Positions 60,302 through 64,000 of a stretch of DNA of 64,000 nucleotides are shown here, piece after piece. The notes below the pieces were generated by a model. The model was not told the DNA's origin. It was given only the letters and a program-made list of their open reading frames with translations, and made no database searches. The stretch is taken from assembly GCF_017742215.1 (NCBI RefSeq), contig NZ_JAGHKP010000002.1, positions 466,647 through 530,646 on the forward strand, in the 5' to 3' direction. This stretch comes from Chitinophaga chungangae. GTDB taxonomy: Bacteria; Bacteroidota; Bacteroidia; Chitinophagales; Chitinophagaceae. Each line of letters begins with the position of its first letter. Within the stretch, counting starts at the first letter, position 1. A program made the position numbers and the translations under genes.

Positions 60302-61531
60302 TCAGGTTGCTTTTAGTGTAATCTCTTGCCTGGCCGCCTTTTGAGCGGGGTACCAGCTGGCCAGCACGCCTATTACGAGAATGGTCACGATCACCAGGAT
60401 GAAGTCTTCGTAATGCATTTCCACGGGAAAAGCGTCTATCAGGAAAGAGCCGCCGCCGAGCTTGATCAGCCCGAAATGCTGCTGCAGCAGGCAGATGGTG
60501 ATGGCGAGCGTGAACCCGATCGCGCTGCCCGCGCCCGCGATAATGAGGCCTTCGGTGAGGAATATACGCTGGATGAGTTTGTTGCGGCCGCCCATGGCTT
60601 TGAGAATAGTGATGTCTTTCTGTTTTTCGATCACGAGCATGGACAGCGAGCCGATCATATTAAATGCGGCGATCACGAGAATAAAACTGAGGAATACGTA
60701 CACGACCCATTTCTCCGTTTGCATCACGTTGTAAATAGTGGCGTTCTGCTCCATGCGGGTCTGCACTTTTACTTTATCGCCCAGCAATTCCTGTATCGCA
60801 CGTTTGGTTTTTGTTTCTGAAAAACCCGGCAGCACGGCTATTTCAAGCGACGTTACTTCTCCCGGCTGCATGTCGAGCAGGCTGCGGAGAAAGTTGATGT
60901 CGGTAAGCACATATTTGCTGTCGAACTCCTGCTGGATGGCGAAAGTGCCGGCGGGATAGATCACACCGGAATTAACGGCCTGTTCGGGCATGGCGGGATT
61001 AAACACGGCTTCGTCGCGTTTGGGCATGTATACGTTCACCGGTACGCTGCTGTGCTCTACATCCACGCCCAGCGCGCTTTCTATGCCAAGACCGATCACG
61101 GCCTGGTAACCCAGCTCGTGCGAAATATCGTACGAGCCGCGGATAATTTTGTTTTCCACGCCGGCCACATGCGAAAATGCGCTGTCTATTCCTTTCAGCA
61201 CGGCGATGGTCTGATTTTTTTCGTACCGCAGCACGGCCTTCTCTTCGATGCTGGCGGAAAGGTTCGCCACGCCGCGGGCCTGGCTCACGGCTTTGATCTG
61301 TTCGGGCGTGAAAAGGATGGTTTTGCCGGTGGCGGGCACCACTTTCAGCGTGGGATAAAAAGAAGAATAAAGGGATTTGACGAGACCGGTGAACCCGTTG
61401 AACACGCTGAGCACGGTGATCAGCGCGGCGGTGCCGACGGCGATGGCGCCAACGCTCACCCATGCAATGATATTGATGGCGCTGGTGGATTTACGGGCGC
61501 GGAAATAACGCAGAGCGAATTGCCAGATCAT
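60302..61531 (-). CDS. LolC/LolE-like ABC transporter permease
   Basis: 409 residues. One N-terminal helix after FALRYFRARKSTSAINIIAW, a large periplasmic MacB-PCD-type domain (about 50-270) and three C-terminal helices of the FtsX type. This is the topology of LolC/E, which extracts lipoproteins from the inner membrane. Start overlaps the rbfA stop by 4 bp (ATGA), so translation is coupled. The LolD ATPase is not in the window. Confidence 0.92.
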   Translation of the reverse strand: MIWQFALRYFRARKSTSAINIIAWVSVGAIAVGTAALITVLSVFNGFTGLVKSLYSSFYPTLKVVPATGKTILFTPEQIKAVSQARGVANLSASIEEKAVLRYEKNQTIAVLKGIDSAFSHVAGVENKIIRGSYDISHELGYQAVIGLGIESALGVDVEHSSVPVNVYMPKRDEAVFNPAMPEQAVNSGVIYPAGTFAIQQEFDSKYVLTDINFLRSLLDMQPGEVTSLEIAVLPGFSETKTKRAIQELLGDKVKVQTRMEQNATIYNVMQTEKWVVYVFLSFILVIAAFNMIGSLSMLVIEKQKDITILKAMGGRNKLIQRIFLTEGLIIAGAGSAIGFTLAITICLLQQHFGLIKLGGGSFLIDAFPVEMHYEDFILVIVTILVIGVLASWYPAQKAARQEITLKAT

Positions 61532-61893
61532 TTTTTGTCTTTCTCTTCATTGATCTTTTTAAAGAGCTCTTCCATCCGGAACACATGATCGAGCGTATCG
61601 TCGAGGAAGAAAGTAAGCTCGGGAACGCGGCGCAGCTGTTTGCCCACGCGGTTGCCCAGTTCGCGGCGGATCTCGCTCATCTTCTCATTCATGCGCGCCA
61701 GCATTTCCTCGGGTGATTTGATCTGGAACATACTTAAATACACCCTTGCTTCCAGCAGGTCGGGGGTCATTTTAACGGACGAGATCGAGATCATGCCGCC
61801 TTCTGTTACATTGAAGCCCATGCGCATGAAAATGTCGCTGAGTTCCTGCTGCACCAGCTGTCCTACCTGTTTTTGCCTTTTTGTTTCCTGCAT
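61528..61893 (-). CDS. rbfA: 30S ribosome-binding factor A
   Basis: 121 residues. KH-like fold motifs QLVQQELSDIFMRMGFNVTE, SVKMTPDLLEARVYLSMF and RVPELTFFLDDTLDHVFRME. Needed for late 30S maturation and 16S 5'-end processing. First gene of a two-gene operon with the LolC/E-like permease. Confidence 0.96.
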   Translation of the reverse strand: MQETKRQKQVGQLVQQELSDIFMRMGFNVTEGGMISISSVKMTPDLLEARVYLSMFQIKSPEEMLARMNEKMSEIRRELGNRVGKQLRRVPELTFFLDDTLDHVFRMEELFKKINEEKDKK

Positions 61894-61945
61894 TTTGTTC
61901 TATATTTAAGCTGTACTCTCAAATCTTCCCCTTGCGGGAATTGCC

Positions 61946-61953
61946 CAAAAATA
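61946..61953 (-). promoter_or_regulatory. TATTTTTG minus-7 element for rbfA
   Basis: Matches TAnnTTTG on the minus strand, 53 bp before the ATG. It lies inside an 8-bp inverted repeat GCGGGAAT / ATTCCCGC (61934-61941 and 61976-61983). Confidence 0.45.
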
Positions 61954-62064
61954 ACCAATTTTAGCGGTTCGAAGCATTCCCGCCTTATCTACTTGTGGTA
62001 TCATTTTTGGAGCTTGGAGCGTGCCATACGGTACCTTATTTGTTCACCAAACTAATTGACACCT

Positions 62065-63603
62065 ATGATTTCCGTAATTATACCAGTGCTCAACGAAGGC
62101 GCTACCATACGCCAGGTAATCAAGACGATCAAAAAGACCTCAAGGCCGATAGAGATTGTAGTAGTAGACGACAATTCGACGGATCATACGGTTGAAGAAG
62201 CGCTGAAAGAAAAAGTGCGCGTGATCACGAGCAGCCAGCGCGGCAAGGGCATTTCCATGCGTGAAGGCATGATGGCCGCCAAACATGATATTATCGTGTA
62301 TGTGGACGGCGATATTCTCACTTATCCCGATCAGCTGGTGGAATTGCTGACGGACCCGATCGTGAACGAGGAAGCGGATTTTGTAAAATCATATTTTGAA
62401 CGGCAGGCCGGGCGTGTTACGCAGCTGGTCGCCAAACCCTTGCTGAGCATACTTTTCCCTGCGCTCGCCGGTTTTAATCAGCCGCTCAGCGGTATGATCG
62501 CCGCACGCAAATCGTTTTTGCAACAGGTGCATTTTGAAAATGATTACGGGGTAGACATCGGGCTGCTGATAGACATGCACCTGAAGCAGGCGCGCATCCG
62601 GGAAGTGAATATCGGGCGGCTGGAAAATGCGATGCAGACATGGGAGCAGCTCAGCAAGATGAGCCGCGAAGTATCACGCACGATCCTCAAAAAAGCGGAA
62701 AGCATTCCTTTGCAGAACCTCGAAACGCTGGGCAATATCAACATCATCCGCGAGCAGATGGAATATTCCATTCTCGAATCCATCGACAAGCTGGAGAAAA
62801 TGGTGATCTTCAACCTGGACGAAACGGTGTTCACGCAGAATTACATTTACCTGGCGGCGGTCGCATTCGAGCAGGAAGCGCCGCTGGTACAGGTGCTGCA
62901 GCATTACAGCGATCCTACTTCCATCATTAACCGTTCCGCGGCATTGTTCCAGGGCCGCAACCTGGCGGAGCTGCTGGAAGTGGCGGACGAGATCCCTGTA
63001 ACGCCGGATATCCGGCATGTGATACGCGAGCTGAAGCGGCGCGGGTACATCTGCGGATTTATCACGGATGGTTTCGAGTGTGTGGCGAATCACATGAAAA
63101 ACAAGCTGGGGGCGGATTTTGCGTTTGCCAACCGGCTTCACCTGGTGCACAGCGTGGCTACGGGCGAAGTGAGCATCCCGGAATATTTCCTGAAGGGAAG
63201 CGGCAGCGAAGCGGTGTACGACAAGAGCAATATTTTGCAATACATTGCCGAAAAATATCACATTCAGCCGCAGAACATTATTTACGTGGGCAACGGGGAA
63301 AGCGACAGTGCGATGTTGCGTGAAGCGGGCATAGGTGTGGCGTACCATCCACAGTATGTAGAGACGGCTACAGTGGCGGACAAGATCATTGAAGACGTTT
63401 GTATGGCGCCTTTGCTGGACATTGCGGTGGCGAGCCCGGAAAAGAACGTGATCCGCTGGCCTACGAAGCGGCAGGTGCGGAACATCGGGCTGGGCAGCCT
63501 GGCCGCGTTGGCTACGGCCGGGTTGATCTACCTGGCTGCGAGGCAGGTGCGCAAAGCGTTGCGGCCTGAATGCGAGGATGCGCCGGAGCTGAAGCCGGCT
63601 TAA
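62065..63603 (+). CDS. GpgS-like glycosyltransferase fused to a HAD domain with altered active site
   Basis: 512 residues from the ATG at 62065 (a TTG nine bases earlier is also possible). Residues 1-215: GT2-type domain with ISVIIPVLNEG, VVVDDNSTDHT, YVDGDIL and the segment VTQLVAKPLLSILFPALAGF followed by NQPLSG and YGVDIGLLIDMHLK, which closely resembles glucosyl-3-phosphoglycerate synthase. Residues 245-440: SerB-like HAD domain, but motif I reads FNLDET with Asn250 where the Asp nucleophile should be, and motif IV reads GNGESD with Asn410 for the first Asp. A C-terminal helix (about 473-492) may anchor it. Reaction unproven. Confidence 0.82.
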   Translation: MISVIIPVLNEGATIRQVIKTIKKTSRPIEIVVVDDNSTDHTVEEALKEKVRVITSSQRGKGISMREGMMAAKHDIIVYVDGDILTYPDQLVELLTDPIVNEEADFVKSYFERQAGRVTQLVAKPLLSILFPALAGFNQPLSGMIAARKSFLQQVHFENDYGVDIGLLIDMHLKQARIREVNIGRLENAMQTWEQLSKMSREVSRTILKKAESIPLQNLETLGNINIIREQMEYSILESIDKLEKMVIFNLDETVFTQNYIYLAAVAFEQEAPLVQVLQHYSDPTSIINRSAALFQGRNLAELLEVADEIPVTPDIRHVIRELKRRGYICGFITDGFECVANHMKNKLGADFAFANRLHLVHSVATGEVSIPEYFLKGSGSEAVYDKSNILQYIAEKYHIQPQNIIYVGNGESDSAMLREAGIGVAYHPQYVETATVADKIIEDVCMAPLLDIAVASPEKNVIRWPTKRQVRNIGLGSLAALATAGLIYLAARQVRKALRPECEDAPELKPA

Positions 63604-63644
63604 TAGCAATTTTATTTTTCCATCTCTTTTTCGGAGATATTATC

Positions 63645-63675
63645 GGCCGGGCCTGAGAAAGTCCCGGCCTTTTTT
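63645..63675 (+). terminator. Terminator after the GpgS-like gene
   Basis: GGCCGGG / CCCGGCC stem followed by TTTTTTTCTTT, 42 bp after the stop codon. Confidence 0.85.
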
Positions 63676-63852
63676 CTTTCCCCGGGTCTCCTTTCCCATT
63701 ACATTCGTTATACGATCCACATGATCGTGTCTAAAGGCATACATGTCGGGAGCCGGATTCTTCCGGCACCTTAAAGATTCATTTTGGTGATTAGTAAACT
63801 TATTCGGCAACCGGTTTTTGCCGGTGCCGGGGTTTAACATGGATGTATGAAA
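63676..63852. other. Non-coding stretch with GCCGG-type hairpins
   Basis: Contains GCCGG-ATTCTT-CCGGC (around 63752-63767) and GGCAACCGG / CCGGTGCC (around 63808-63830). No credible gene; a 66-residue minus-strand frame here is rejected. Confidence 0.4.
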
Positions 63853-63992
63853 AAGGGCCGTCCTTTTGGACAGCCCTTCTCTTGTATCTTGTTAGGTGCG
63901 GCCAGCGTTGTGAAGAAGGGCCGTTCCGGGATGTTTTTTTCGAGTGTCTCGAATATGCCTGTGTTTCAGATATGAAGGAAGGGCCGTTCCGG
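63853..63992. repeat. Short direct repeats with a 63-bp period, continuing to the window edge
   Basis: AAGGGCCG begins at 63853, 63916 and 63979, exactly 63 bp apart each time. The second and third copies share 15 bp, GAAGGGCCGTTCCGG; the first reads AAAGGGCCGTCC and forms a hairpin with GGACAGCCCTT that on the minus strand is a good terminator. The sequence between copies is only weakly similar. The array may extend beyond the window. Confidence 0.6.
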
Positions 63993-64000
63993 ATAGTTTC

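Noticed and set aside
61934..61983. tRNA gene suggested by GGTTCGAAGC upstream of rbfA
   Set aside because: No cloverleaf can be drawn; the surrounding 8-bp inverted repeat is not an acceptor stem with proper spacing.
63847..63972. 41-codon frame with KKGR repeats at the right edge
   Set aside because: Overlaps terminator-like hairpins and the 63-bp repeats; no start signal beyond an ATG.
63853..64000. CRISPR array at the right edge
   Set aside because: Repeats are only 8-15 bp, spacing is 48 bp or more, and only three copies are seen; no cas genes.

Overview
The window looks like part of a Bacteroidota chromosome, most likely Chitinophagaceae (Chitinophaga or a close relative). Evidence is the repeated TAnnTTTG minus-7 promoter element close to start codons, the near absence of Shine-Dalgarno sites, and Bacteroidota-typical families: 7TMR-DISM and LytS/LytTR signalling pairs, a DUF3078 outer-membrane protein, a bacterial geranylgeranylglyceryl-phosphate synthase, a split transketolase and a class II NrdJ. 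Genes are dense and mixed in strand. I see no rRNA, tRNA, CRISPR array, insertion sequence or prophage. This assignment is inference from gene content; no search was run.

Layout. 1-4.2 kb: end of an ECF sigma factor, two GT39-like membrane glycosyltransferases, and a secreted protein preceded by a LacI-type palindrome. 4.4-8.9 kb: NarL-type two-component pair, collagen-like lipoprotein, aquaporin, cupin. 9-11.7 kb: metE behind a cobalamin riboswitch. 12-17.4 kb: degenerate receiver protein, a umuC / unknown / SRAP DNA-damage group, and a hybrid kinase. 17.6-20.4 kb: a possible small RNA and cydAB. 20.6-24.6 kb: WYL and GyrI-like proteins, then acpP-fabF-rnc. 25-30.7 kb: complete RND efflux operon. 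30.8-36.3 kb: assorted enzymes, including a divergent PRPP synthetase-like protein, a PhoD-like phosphatase and a Dph6-like ATPase. 36.3-37.4 kb: 1 kb of non-coding DNA carrying an inverted 23-bp motif pair. 37.4-42 kb: B12-dependent nrdJ with paired DnaA-box-like sites upstream, and GGGP synthase. 42.2-48.5 kb: LytS/LytTR pair, dxs, a PaaE-like reductase, a PAS/HisKA protein without ATPase domain. 48.5-53.3 kb: pirin/OsmC/YceI/AraC stress-type genes. 53.3-64 kb: housekeeping genes (scpA, mscL, ppk2, frr, wecA-like, transketolase N-half, lolC/E-like, rbfA), a GpgS-like glycosyltransferase fused to a HAD domain with altered catalytic residues, and short repeats with a 63-bp period at the right edge.

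How the parts connect. Cobalamin links two loci: metE is under a B12 riboswitch, and nrdJ needs adenosylcobalamin for dNTP synthesis. Isoprenoid and lipid functions (dxs, GGGP synthase, acpP/fabF) and envelope functions (wecA-like, lolC/E-like, two GT39-like enzymes, RND pump) are scattered singly or in small operons. Several intergenic regions hold terminators on a strand where no gene precedes them, suggesting short unannotated transcripts.
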